Part shown: one piece after another, positions 35,971 through 45,419 of the stretch
Numbering within the stretch: position 1 is the stretch's first letter
Layout: every line of letters starts with the position of its first letter
Source of the DNA: Filosporella fistucella
Taxonomy: Eukaryota; Ascomycota; Leotiomycetes; Helotiales
DNA length: 64,000 nucleotides
Assembly (NCBI GenBank): GCA_030077755.1
Contig: JAQJZZ010000014.1
Location: forward strand, 1,674,001-1,738,000
Direction of reading: 5' to 3'
Program-made: the position numbers and the translations under genes
Notes under the pieces: model-generated
Database searches by the model: none
Seen by the model: the letters and a program-made list of their open reading frames with translations, nothing else
What the model was told of the DNA's origin: nothing

Positions 35971-38900
35971 ATGACAGGGCCGGGGCGACCTGGCGGCCGT
36001 GGTGGCTGCGGTAATGCGACAAATTCAATTACCAACTTTGCCGCTGGCATAGTTAGTAACAACCCTCCTCGTGGAAATATTCCACAAAATAATGCTGCTC
36101 CTCCTCTGGTTGATGCTGATATTCCAAGCAGATCACCCTGGGGTTTCGATCCTTCCACAGCCGTTGGCTCAGGAAATGCTCGACCTTCTTTCTCCATCGC
36201 CGCTGGCGCCGGAAATCAATCCTCCCTCTCGACTGGCCCAACCCTTACCACTGGGCCTTCGTTGCTTGTTGCTCCCTCTTCATCTGAAGTCAGTTCAGTC
36301 AACCTTACAGCACAGGAGAAAACTCATATTGGAAATCACAGCAAGAATCACAAGCCAATGAAGAATAACCTTTCCAAGATTCAGAAGATTGGTTTCAGCA
36401 ACACCACTGCAGCAAACATCACGAATTTCCAGAGTCATATTAGAGGCAAAAATGCAGGCACATTTCAGGGAAAGCTAAATAGAGATCCAATCAACCGGGA
36501 TGAATGGATGCAGCAAACTCTGCCTCTGTTTTATTCTGGTCCACCTCGAGGTCAAGATTTTCCTCGTGGAGACAATATGAATAAGATCAACGGGAATACT
36601 CCTGTGGCACTTGTGATTCTTGGGAAAACTTCTTCACGAACATGCCCAGACTTCAAGATGAAGTACCATATATCCACTCAAAATCCTTGCATTCAACTTT
36701 CTGCACAAGGAGAAAATGCCTATCTAACCATTGGTTGTGAAGATATGATCCTTCGTGAAGGAAAGGATAAGAATAAGTTCTTCTTGGCACGTGCTTCTAT
36801 TACTCCAACGATAATTATTCCCGAAGTTTTAAGTGCCTGCAATGATACACTGCAATGTCTTGGTGCCAGTTCACAAACTGCACAGTTCCTGACCGATTGG
36901 ATGGTAAATCATGACGGCAATGATATCAAGGGAGCCGAACTACTTTCATTCCGAGTAAAGACAGCCCGGGATTTCAGGACAAAGACAGTAGCTGGTGAGG
37001 AAATTGCCTCGTTTACTTTAGCAGGTCCTGTCGATGTTATCGTCATCCGCTCTTCATGGAGAGTTAAGGCCCCCCTCGACGAGATGATTGATTGTATATT
37101 TCGTGAATGCGCAGACGGAGGTGCTTACTGGTGGTATACAAGACAGCTCGTCAAGCAGTTTCCAAATGCAATCAAGGGAGAAAACTTGTACGCTCTTCAC
37201 GTCAAGGGATTAAGTGACGGGACGTCACGACCTATGGATTACCCCTTTTGGCTAGCCCCGGTCGACGGATCAGCTCCGACGACTCCTGATGTACCAAACA
37301 AGATATACGACAGTCAAATTGACTTTTACCATTGTATGTCAATTGGTATTGTACGTGAGTTTCAGAATTCGCAAGCCTTTGCCAATACTGCTTTTGGGAT
37401 TGACAAGCCTCACACCGCCAAGATTATTTCCGTCAGTGCTACCCAAGTGACGGCGGATTTCAAAATTACACGACCAGTCAAAGTCAAAGAACAAGGACAG
37501 CAAGGTCAACAAGTTCAACAACCTGCTGGAGATGCTGGTGGTGATATGGAAATTGATCCCGATGATCTTATGGAAGTACTTCCACCTATTCCATCAGATC
37601 GAGTGAGACTTCGCCTGGTAGCTTCAAATCCTTACACGATCAAGAAAGTCAGTCGTGAATTTTCAACCTTTGCCTTTGGCGTTGGTAAATCATCTCCTTC
37701 CACTGCTCCAGCTACTGCATCGGACAGTATGGAGGTAGAAGGCTCTACACCAGAAATTGATACTGCACAGGTCGACAAATTCTGGCCTGCAGATATTATC
37801 GACAGCGACAAGGATTCTGGTTATGATTTCAGAGTCTCATTCACTATCAAGGAAGATGAGAGATCTCTTTTCTTGGAAGGAGCCAACACTCAATTTACTA
37901 TCCAGGTCCTGACTCATGCGCTTCCTGTTCTCCGTCAGCTCAAGGCAATCAACCGGTTTTCCAAGCCTCTTCGACCATTGGACAAGCTTTACAATATTCA
38001 AAATCTGATCTTCTGTAAAGAAAATGCAGAAGGACGATCGTTGTGGGATATCTGCCAAACAGAGCAACTAAAAGTTATTGCTCGAACCTATTACCACAAC
38101 GTTTTGCTCAATCAGCTACAGGCCGAAGTTGTCCAGAAATCCTTCTTGGGTAATAAGTTGCTCACACAGGTATTAGGTCCGCCAGGAACTGGTAAAAGCT
38201 CCACCAATTCTGTGTGTGCCATGCTGTCGGCTATCTTGGGCTTCAGAACTCTTGTTGTTGCTCCTGCAAACATACCTGTCTATGGTTTGTTTGACAAGAT
38301 TGTGAATCAGAAGACACAATTCGAGACCAATCTCCCAGCTTGGCGAGGATTGGTTCAGGTCATCTACTTCCAAACTCTTCACACGACCAGGGCAGCTTTA
38401 CTTGCCAAGCAGGATCCCCAAAATTCATTCAACCAATACTGTCACTGGTATTACATCAAGGAATATATCAGATCCATCGCCGACGGAAGAATTGGCAGTG
38501 AAGCTGAGGTTGTCGCAAGTTGCTCAGGCTGGATGGCTTGTTTCAATCACATTCAAAATGGAGAGACACTCACGGCACAAGATGAGAAGTCGTATCTTGA
38601 GCTCGCCATGATGAAAGACATCGTCACCGCCTGCTTTAAGAACACTGCTCAGACGCTCATCGTATTGACAACTTCGAATAATGCCGCTCAGCTCATTGAA
38701 TGGGGCATCGAATTCCAAGTAGTTGAAACTGACGAACTCGCATATGGCCTCGCACCAGACAGCATGATCCCATTGGCTTGTGGTCCAATCAAGATCATTG
38801 CCAGTGGTGATCGACACCAGCTCACTCAGGCTCTTCAGGGGACACGAAGCAATGAAAAGGCCAGGGAGCTGACATTTACTCTGTTCGAGAGATGGTATCA

Positions 38901-40158
38901 GGTGTTCAAGAATTCCGTGACCCAACTTCAGATCAATTATCGTATGCATCCTCGTATCTGCAAATTCCCCGCTATGGCTCGATATAAATGGTTGGGATGT
39001 GGACAGGATCTCTCGACTGAGACTTTGCCATATAAATTCATGAAGGCATTTTGGAATTCAGAGCATGGGGAATCTTTCCGAATAGCTCGCCGTGAGCTAT
39101 ACGGGCTGAAACCAGAAGAAGAGGCACAGCTGGATTGTCGTCGACTTGTATTCGATTTCCCCAGTGCAGTCTCCGCTCCTGCCGAGGGTGACACATCTCA
39201 GCGCAATTTTATGATCATCAAATTCATTGTGATGGTTCTCAAAGTGATGTCGACGTTCGTCACCAAAGATGGCATTGCATTTGACAAGAGTTGGTTCCCG
39301 ATTGCCGCACCTTACAAAGCCGAGCTTACGCTTCTCCTCGAGCAACTTGGAATTCACATCAAAGTGATTGATTTAACAGACATGAAGTCTGGTACAATCA
39401 TATCCATGCAAGGTGATGAAAGTGCCATTGTGATATTTGCATTCACACCTGCCAATCCCGTAAACCCGGCCTCCATTGGTTACCTCGCGGATTGGAGACA
39501 AGGAAATGCCGTACTTACCCGCGCAAAGGATTGTGTCTGGACCCTTGGCAACTTCTCGAAACTCGAAGAGCAGTTGTACATCATTGGTACCGATCCACGA
39601 GCCAATGGTACAAAGAATTGGGCACTCTTCCTCATGGACGTGGAGAGACAGAAGGACAAGATTCCTGTCAAATTCTGGCCAAATAAGCTTGCCAAAGATG
39701 ATGAAGAAGCCGCCAAACCTCCTAGTGATTGGACTCGACGACTTGAGAAAGTGCCCGAGGAAGCTCGCGAGTTCAAAGCCAAGTGGCAACAGGATAGACG
39801 CGATTCGGTATCTTCAGTCTCTATGGCCAATTCTCAGACAAAGACTGCCCTCTTGCTTGAGCTTGATCGTATGGAAAAGGCCTTTGACAAGGAGGAGGAG
39901 AAATTCCAGCGCACTCTTCGTGTGAAAGCCAATGAAGCAGCCGCTATCGCGCTCTTCCAAAGATTTGAGAAGGAGGCTGCTGAGAGAGACAAGCTTGCTA
40001 GGGAGGAACAAGCAAAGAATACAGAGGAAGCAAAGTTGAAATCTCGTCAGCGCAAAATGGCTAAAGACGCCCGTGAGACTGCTGAAGATAGCTTCTCAAA
40101 CATCAATCGCTTTGAGCCTCTGTTAGAAGGGGATATTGATCATATGGATATCGTCTAG
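35971..40158 (+). CDS. UPF1-like superfamily 1 helicase (DNA2/NAM7 type), intronless, 1395 aa
   Basis: A single uninterrupted ORF. The N-terminus (MTGPGRPGGRGGCG) is Gly/Asn/Ser-rich and low in complexity. Helicase motifs appear in order: Walker A LGPPGTGKSS (~736-743), motif Ia LVVAPANIPV, motif II VVETDELAYG (Asp ~921), motif III ASGDRHQLTQ (~945), motif IV-like INYRMHPRIC (~987), motif V GDESAIVIFAF and motif VI AVLTRAKDCVW (~1180). This is the UPF1/SEN1/DNA2 superfamily, ATP-driven nucleic-acid translocases. Motif II reads DELA rather than the usual DEAx. The ~300-residue insert between Ia and II lacks recognisable Zn motifs. The C-terminus is a charged coiled coil (EKAFDKEEEKFQRTL ... 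KLAREEQAKNTEEAK). The specific role (RNA decay, silencing or other) cannot be assigned. An in-frame open stretch follows the TAG stop. Confidence 0.9.
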   Translation: MTGPGRPGGRGGCGNATNSITNFAAGIVSNNPPRGNIPQNNAAPPLVDADIPSRSPWGFDPSTAVGSGNARPSFSIAAGAGNQSSLSTGPTLTTGPSLLVAPSSSEVSSVNLTAQEKTHIGNHSKNHKPMKNNLSKIQKIGFSNTTAANITNFQSHIRGKNAGTFQGKLNRDPINRDEWMQQTLPLFYSGPPRGQDFPRGDNMNKINGNTPVALVILGKTSSRTCPDFKMKYHISTQNPCIQLSAQGENAYLTIGCEDMILREGKDKNKFFLARASITPTIIIPEVLSACNDTLQCLGASSQTAQFLTDWMVNHDGNDIKGAELLSFRVKTARDFRTKTVAGEEIASFTLAGPVDVIVIRSSWRVKAPLDEMIDCIFRECADGGAYWWYTRQLVKQFPNAIKGENLYALHVKGLSDGTSRPMDYPFWLAPVDGSAPTTPDVPNKIYDSQIDFYHCMSIGIVREFQNSQAFANTAFGIDKPHTAKIISVSATQVTADFKITRPVKVKEQGQQGQQVQQPAGDAGGDMEIDPDDLMEVLPPIPSDRVRLRLVASNPYTIKKVSREFSTFAFGVGKSSPSTAPATASDSMEVEGSTPEIDTAQVDKFWPADIIDSDKDSGYDFRVSFTIKEDERSLFLEGANTQFTIQVLTHALPVLRQLKAINRFSKPLRPLDKLYNIQNLIFCKENAEGRSLWDICQTEQLKVIARTYYHNVLLNQLQAEVVQKSFLGNKLLTQVLGPPGTGKSSTNSVCAMLSAILGFRTLVVAPANIPVYGLFDKIVNQKTQFETNLPAWRGLVQVIYFQTLHTTRAALLAKQDPQNSFNQYCHWYYIKEYIRSIADGRIGSEAEVVASCSGWMACFNHIQNGETLTAQDEKSYLELAMMKDIVTACFKNTAQTLIVLTTSNNAAQLIEWGIEFQVVETDELAYGLAPDSMIPLACGPIKIIASGDRHQLTQALQGTRSNEKARELTFTLFERWYQVFKNSVTQLQINYRMHPRICKFPAMARYKWLGCGQDLSTETLPYKFMKAFWNSEHGESFRIARRELYGLKPEEEAQLDCRRLVFDFPSAVSAPAEGDTSQRNFMIIKFIVMVLKVMSTFVTKDGIAFDKSWFPIAAPYKAELTLLLEQLGIHIKVIDLTDMKSGTIISMQGDESAIVIFAFTPANPVNPASIGYLADWRQGNAVLTRAKDCVWTLGNFSKLEEQLYIIGTDPRANGTKNWALFLMDVERQKDKIPVKFWPNKLAKDDEEAAKPPSDWTRRLEKVPEEAREFKAKWQQDRRDSVSSVSMANSQTKTALLLELDRMEKAFDKEEEKFQRTLRVKANEAAAIALFQRFEKEAAERDKLAREEQAKNTEEAKLKSRQRKMAKDARETAEDSFSNINRFEPLLEGDIDHMDIV

Positions 40159-40275
40159 GATGATAAAGTTTCCCAAAAACCTTCTAATACGCAGGAGGAG
40201 ATGGGGATTGAAGATAGCGATAGCGATGGTGATGACGATATCGATGGAGAAGGCGACGCCGCGATGAATCTTTGA
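40159..40275 (+). other. In-frame acidic extension after the helicase stop codon
   Basis: Directly after the TAG at 40156-40158 the same frame stays open for 38 codons to TGA 40273-40275. It encodes DDKVSQKPSNTQEEMG followed by an Asp/Glu-rich tail IEDSDSDGDDDIDGEGD. The biased acidic composition looks like a protein tail rather than 3' UTR. It may be translated by stop readthrough, or the TAG may be a recent truncation, or a sequencing error. Confidence 0.45.
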
Positions 40276-41500
40276 GCCAGAGGGTTGTATGACCCCCCTT
40301 TTTAGATAGCACAATAATAACCTATTTTCTCTACCTTGCCCTCTCAGAATATGCTGTGTGATATGTGATAACATGATGTGATACCAACCAAAATGTTCCC
40401 CTAGTACTAACGTGACTTCTCTGGCCATTTTAATCTATGTAGACCTTTATAGAACCTTACAAATCTTTTCCTTGGCTATCGACGGCGTAAAACCCATAGT
40501 ATTGAGCCGTGCTGATGCGTTAGCCATGGTCCGACAACGAGTTTGTACTATCATGACCCAGACGGGAATGATATTGAGACACGAGTGGACAATTTCGACA
40601 CCAATGAAGAGGCGGATAGATTCATGCGCAGTCAGAGCTTCGCTGATAATCCTATTGGAGTGGATTTCGACCCAGATGATATCATCAAGAGGCTTGAAGC
40701 AGGTGAAGATGAGGCAACTGTTAAGGAGAGAAATGAAATTGGGAAACGAGGATTACCAGTCCTTTGAAGATTAGGTGATTCTGCACAATCAATATTGGAT
40801 GGAATCATATCGATGGTATCATGGAACACTATGCTGTTCAAATTCGTCAGATTGAATCACATCTGATCTGTGGGGAAATATTGTCGTCTGTTACTTGAGT
40901 TCCATTGGCAGTTGAACTTTCAAGGATGTGAGATAAAGCCATAACATACTTGTACAAGCAGCAAAGTCGAACCAGTCTTTAAAGACCCTCGAATCCACAT
41001 GGTTGTGAGATTTTTGATATTTTGACCATCCGTCGACGTTACGAGGCTACAGCAAAGTGAACCGATAGAGCAAAACAGCAGCTCATCCGTCACTTGTTCA
41101 CTTGCCACTTGGCTGTCACTTTCAACTTGCATTTTGAATTCAATCCAGGCTTAATTCTAACAAATGAACATCTTGCATTATCACTTTAATAGAACAACCA
41201 CTCCTGTCAACCAGCCAGGAGTGGCAAAGTCTCCATCTCGCTTCCAACAAGATAGGTAATGATTCTTCCAAAAATAACGCCCAAAGAATGCCAATGATCG
41301 ATACCAATTTAGAGTAACATAAAATGCCCCGTTTTGTATTACCAGGAGTCCAAAGACCAAATATGGGTATCGCTATCAATCCTCCAAGAAATACTCTTCC
41401 CGGAGCCGTCAAAATGAATCAAAGAAGCATATGTGCATTAAAGGAGTGCAACCGCCAACATCCGCCCAGAAAAGAAGATTTGCCTCTTATGAGTAGTAGA
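40276..41500. other. Convergent intergenic region with a coding-like fragment
   Basis: 1.2 kb between convergent genes. A plus-strand frame ending at 40767 (coding-like from ~40546) reads YYHDPDGNDIETRVDNF, DTNEEADRFMRSQSF, NPIGVDFDPDDIIKRLEAGE and ends KRGLPVL, which looks like a real C-terminal fragment (acidic, regular codon use). It has no clear start codon or upstream exon. I recognise no family. It may be a small spliced gene or a relic. Nothing else is seen. Confidence 0.4.
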
Positions 41501-42986
41501 CTAGTATCTATTGACACTACTAGAAATCATATCTGCTCGCTTGACCGGAGGAGGTGGTGGTGGCTTCTTTGATCTGCTAGGTGGTGGTGGTGGAGGTCCT
41601 TTTCGGCCATTTGTATTCGTAGTATAACTTGTAGTCCTACTGGCAGAACTTCCGTGTGATGTAGCAGGACTGACTGAACGATCTCCATATGATCTATCAG
41701 GACTAATACTATTCAAAGTTGAATCATCTGATGGATCACCGAATACATCTGAACCAGTATTGACTCGATTAGAAGGTCGAAGTTGTGCTCTCATTGAAGC
41801 TGGATCGTGAGGAACAGAATTCTTGCGGAAACCATTGACAGGAGTTGTTTCGCGATGGATGGCAATTGGACCTTGAAATGTAGAAGATCGGCCAAAATTT
41901 GGCCGTTGAGGAGATTCTGGGTATTCGTCCATGGTATTGAGACGTGAAGATGACGCAACTCTGCCTTGAGATCGAATGGATGGTCTAACTGGTTCTGGTT
42001 CTGGCATTGGTGGAGGTTCATCGTAACTGCTATATCTCTCACTGTATGAATGAGCAGTGTTTGATCTCGATCGAGGGTTTGGTCTTCTGTTGTCCCGTTG
42101 AGGAGATGATGTTTGTCTGCAACAATTAGCAACGTTTTCAAAGGCGCAATTAAAACATACCCAGCAGGCCAGTCCCTCTTCAAACGCAAAAGCTCATCAC
42201 GACATCTATCATAATACTCAAGTTCCGCATCCAAGAATTGTCCAAGATCGGCAACACTGTCTGCCTCTGCCTCCTTGATATCTTGCATACGTCTGAGTAC
42301 ATCTTCACTAGACTCTTCGTATTTAGCTTTTTGAGAACGGAGCTCCTCTTCGACTCTGAAATCTTCCTTCTTTGCTTTCTGCATTTTCGACAGAGAAGCA
42401 TCATATGCAAGTCTTCTTTGTTCCAACTTCTTTCGTGCAGCCTACGAATATTAGACAAATTCCAAAAAGTGATAGAAATCCTACCTGGTATTCCTTCATC
42501 ATCGCCAAAGATCTCTCCAAGGATTCCAACCAACCATTGGTAGCGTTTGAGACATAGCTCTCTTGTGTTCTGGCAATCCTCTCATTGGCTCTACCCATAC
42601 CTATCTGAATCAGTATACACAATTGTAAATTCGCAGTTGTACCTACTAATAAGACAATTACCAAACTCAGAATCCGGCTCAAAATCTTCACCATGATGTA
42701 TCATTGTCTGCCCCAAATATCCAACTGGAAGAATCTTTTCCTTATCCTCGACTTCATTGCGCTTCGAAAGGGATTTGACGTAGACAGTCATTGACTTTTG
42801 TAGCTTCTCCATCCCTATAATCTGTTAGAATGTACAAAAATAATATGCAGACGTCATACCTTCATGTCGAAGTGTCATCTCCATTTCCAAAGCTTTGAAT
42901 TCATCTGATACGCCCGTCTTGGACTCTGCTCCCATCTTCTCCCCAGCCCATTGCTTGACTCTATCGAGTTTCTTGTTGATATTCAT
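41501..42986 (-). CDS. Endophilin-like BAR-domain protein with polyproline tail, 435 aa
   Basis: Exons 42986-42860, 42814-42647, 42600-42485, 42441-42161 and 42116-41501 (1308 nt in phase). Residues ~1-235 form an N-BAR-type helical bundle: MNINKKLDRVKQWAGEKMGA (amphipathic N-terminal helix), EFKALEMEMTLRHEG, MGRANERIARTQESY, WLESLERSLAMMKEYQ and a long charged coiled coil to ELLRLKRDWPAG. BAR dimers bind and bend membranes during endocytosis and vesicle traffic. The tail is Ser/Arg/Pro-rich and ends with GPPPPPPSRSKKPPPPPP, a likely ligand for SH3 domains or profilin. No SH3 domain follows, unlike animal endophilins. Cytosolic and peripheral-membrane location expected. The junctions restore family-like sequence, for example ISMGRANERI. 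Confidence 0.9.
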
Positions 42987-45245
42987 TTTTGCGGATGATC
43001 GTGGTGTGCGAGGATTCGATTGATGTCTGCAGATTTGATCTTCTCGAATTCGTGAACTGTGAAACTATGCAATCTGCAAGTAGTTGATTGTTGTCGAGGT
43101 GCGTGATGTATTAACAAGCCACCAATTTGTGTATTTATCCAAAGGACAGGCAATGTCACACTGGAAAAGTGGCAGAAGCGACAGTGGTGGGAGTAGTGGA
43201 CACGGGATCAGAAACAGTCCAATACGGTTGATACGATCCTGGAAGAGATGATCGTATTTGTCTCGTTGGTGGAAGGAAAGGAAGGTCCGAGGTTGGTGGG
43301 TGGAAGAGTGGGTTGGAGTCAAGAGATAACGCGGATGCAGGCCAGGAAGGGATATGGTGGAGGCAGGAGAGTTGGAGGGAAGTCAGTTCATGCGGAAGGA
43401 GAATTGTAGGTAATGCGATCGATGGTTTGGTATGACGGAGACGGATCAGACCAGTTCGAGAGTGTGCTTTATGAGGGAATTTGTAGAGTCAAGTTGTAGA
43501 ATGGAATTAGGATCGAGTCGCGGCTTGCTGGGCAGGTACTGGGTATTTGATCTGTGTTGAATTTTAATATTATTGTTAGTTTCTGGACATCCGGTAACCC
43601 AACAACCAGTGCAAGTCAGTCATCTCAATCAAGTCAGGGCCAAGGCACGCCACCACACCTGCATTTATCCCCTTGTACCAGCCCCTGCCAAAGATCCAAT
43701 GTCTTGACTCTTGAGTTCCATTGTCTTTGGCCGGGCCTATCCCATCTCTCTCCTTTTTCTCTCGATGCGCCAACTACTGCAATGTCTGGGACCATAACCA
43801 CCACTCTCCCACCACTTCCACCACCATCACCACATTTCCTGGAGAAATCGGCTTTACAAAGACGCATCCCGAAAACCCTGGCATCCTGCTCCCTGCTCTT
43901 CCCTCCACACCCAGTCATCTTCACCACTCTCTCCTTCCCAAACCTCACACAGTCTGCGCCACGATTTCGGTGGATGAAACTTTTTCTCTCGGGTTTTGGC
44001 TAAAGTGCCGCCGGCCAGCCATTTCCATGTCTTACGCGGCAATAAAGCACGCGCGGAAACACGACAGCCCTGAGTGGCAACCTCATCAAGCGCTGCTGAT
44101 TACGAGTGAGCAAACAAACTCTCTGCGGTGTCACAGACCATGGATCTGTATTTTGGGTGACCGGTTAGCAGACCAGATGAGGCCTTGACAGATGCTCGTT
44201 GAAACGTTATATTCGGATATAAATAGCAGAACCCTTTGTGATCTTCACAACCGCCAAGTTTCACCCCGGATTGTAAGCCAATTGAATGCTTTCCTCAACA
44301 AGTTTCCGCTGCTTAAATTTGGGTGAGGCCACCGACATGACACCGTCTCAATTGTATGGAGTTAGTTCAACTCTACTTTACCGCTAGGATTTGGTTCCAG
44401 GCCCAGAATCGGTTGATTGATTCTAGACTGTTGGATCTTCATAAGGGATATTTCGGATATCGTGACTACAATTTAAAGCTATGAAGCTTTTCATGGGGGT
44501 TTGAGGTGGAGATCAGACCGATATTTCTGATACCGGAACTGGCCAAGGATCTTGGAGATGGGTGATCATGTATTCAAGGTTTGGGCTTCAGGAAACTTTG
44601 AGAAATATCCCACTGATGTCACTTTGTATCAAAAAGAGGTAGATCCTTGTCATGAGACCTTAGAGTGGTCGATAATGACCGTTCTTAAAGATGACAGGAG
44701 CTTTATTGAATGAACGATGAGTTTGTTAAAAGTGAGATGTACGGAAATCTCGGATGATAACATCGAACGCAACGAGGTATCGGGAGGGAACGGGCGTGAC
44801 GAGCGAAGGGGACGTGAATGCCGAGAGTATGAAGCAAGAAATCTAGGTCGTTGTGAAGCTTGAATCTCCCCAGATGCGTCTCAATCTCACAGACAATATT
44901 CGACATCGCCAAGTATGGGGTTGCTTGAAGTTTTCGATTTGGGTCTATGCGGGTCTGATTCGACTGTGAGTGTGAAGGTGGAAGCCTCCTTCGAGGATCA
45001 AATTTTGCTATATAGATGTATGACGGGTTGCCATATCCCATCCAACCATTGCCAAAGCCCAGTGATTACAAGAAGGTCAACGAGAAGCATGTAGACGTGA
45101 ATTCTGATATATTGAAACTCAGCCAGGTGTATTATCGATAAGGGCTGGAAGCGGAGCTCGCCTAATTGACACGCACAACCTCGGCAAGGGGTCAGCAGGT
45201 TTAGTTATTCAAATAGCTGCCCCGGTGACAACAAACCACATCAAA
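42987..45245. other. Intergenic region upstream of the BAR gene and the tRNA gene
   Basis: 2.3 kb with no supported protein gene. The stretch 43330-44000 is rich in CCACC/CTCC on the plus strand; ORFs there (for example 43554-44003) overlap on both strands and are composition artefacts. The part adjoining 42987 should hold the BAR-gene promoter. Confidence 0.4.
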
Positions 45246-45283
45246 GACTTTGTGGCTCAGTTGGTTAGAGCGTTGGTCTCATA

Positions 45284-45316
45284 CGCAGTATGATGAGTTT
45301 GGTAACAAACTTGGCA
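45284..45316 (+). other. tRNA intron 1, canonical position 37/38 (33 nt)
   Basis: Lies directly 3' of position 37. It contains GTATGA, complementary to the anticodon-loop bases TCATAC, the usual anticodon-intron pairing. It also contains a perfect 6-bp hairpin AGTTTG/CAAACT capped by a GTAA (GNRA-type) tetraloop. It should be cut by the tRNA splicing endonuclease. The exact cut is ambiguous by one A. Confidence 0.8.
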
Positions 45317-45325
45317 ATCCAAAGG

Positions 45326-45375
45326 GTAAGTTTAATCATGTCACACACAACAACTTGTAACTAACAAGTAATTAG
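45326..45375 (+). other. Second, spliceosomal-looking intron in the tRNA variable loop (50 nt)
   Basis: Begins GTAAGTTTAA, ends AAGTAATTAG, and carries ACTAAC (45360-45365), a perfect RCTRAC branch motif about 10 nt before the terminal AG. Removal rejoins AAAGG to TCGAG and gives a normal variable loop and T-arm. A 6-bp hairpin ACTTGT/ACAAGT (45353-45369) overlaps the branch motif. The cut point is ambiguous by one G. Length and signals match the protein-gene introns in this window. Confidence 0.7.
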
Positions 45376-45413
45376 TCGAGAGTTCGAGTCTCTCCAAGGT
45401 CAGCAAATCCAAA

Positions 45414-45419
45414 TTTTTT
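45414..45419 (+). terminator. RNA polymerase III T-run terminator
   Basis: Six consecutive T residues 12 bases after the tRNA 3' end, the standard Pol III stop signal. This supports a Pol III unit covering both introns. Confidence 0.8.

Larger units (their letters stand above)
45246..45402 (+). tRNA. tRNA-Met (CAT, elongator) with two introns
   Basis: Mature segments are 45246-45283, 45317-45325 and 45376-45402, 74 nt in total. Acceptor stem GACTTTG pairs with CAAGGTC (one G-T wobble). D-stem GCTC/GAGC encloses an AGTTGGTTA loop. The anticodon stem TTGGT / TCCAA has loop CTCATAA with anticodon CAT. Variable loop AGGTC. T-stem GAGAG/CTCTC with loop TTCGAGT; discriminator A. Box A TGGCTCAGTTGG and box B AGTTCGAGTCT are present, and a T6 Pol III terminator lies 12 bases downstream (45414-45419). 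Intron 1 (45284-45316) sits at the standard position 37/38. Intron 2 (45326-45375) interrupts the variable loop and looks spliceosomal. The TTC-type T-loop and lack of initiator features indicate elongator Met. Confidence 0.88.

Noticed and set aside
43554..44188. 149- and 155-codon plus-strand ORFs
   Set aside because: They overlap each other and minus-strand ORFs; composition reflects CCACC/CTCC tracts, with no domain.
45246..45402. tRNA pseudogene interpretation
   Set aside because: All stems are intact, boxes A and B and a T6 terminator are present, and both insertions sit so that their removal restores the exact cloverleaf; decay would not do this. Not fully excluded without RNA data.
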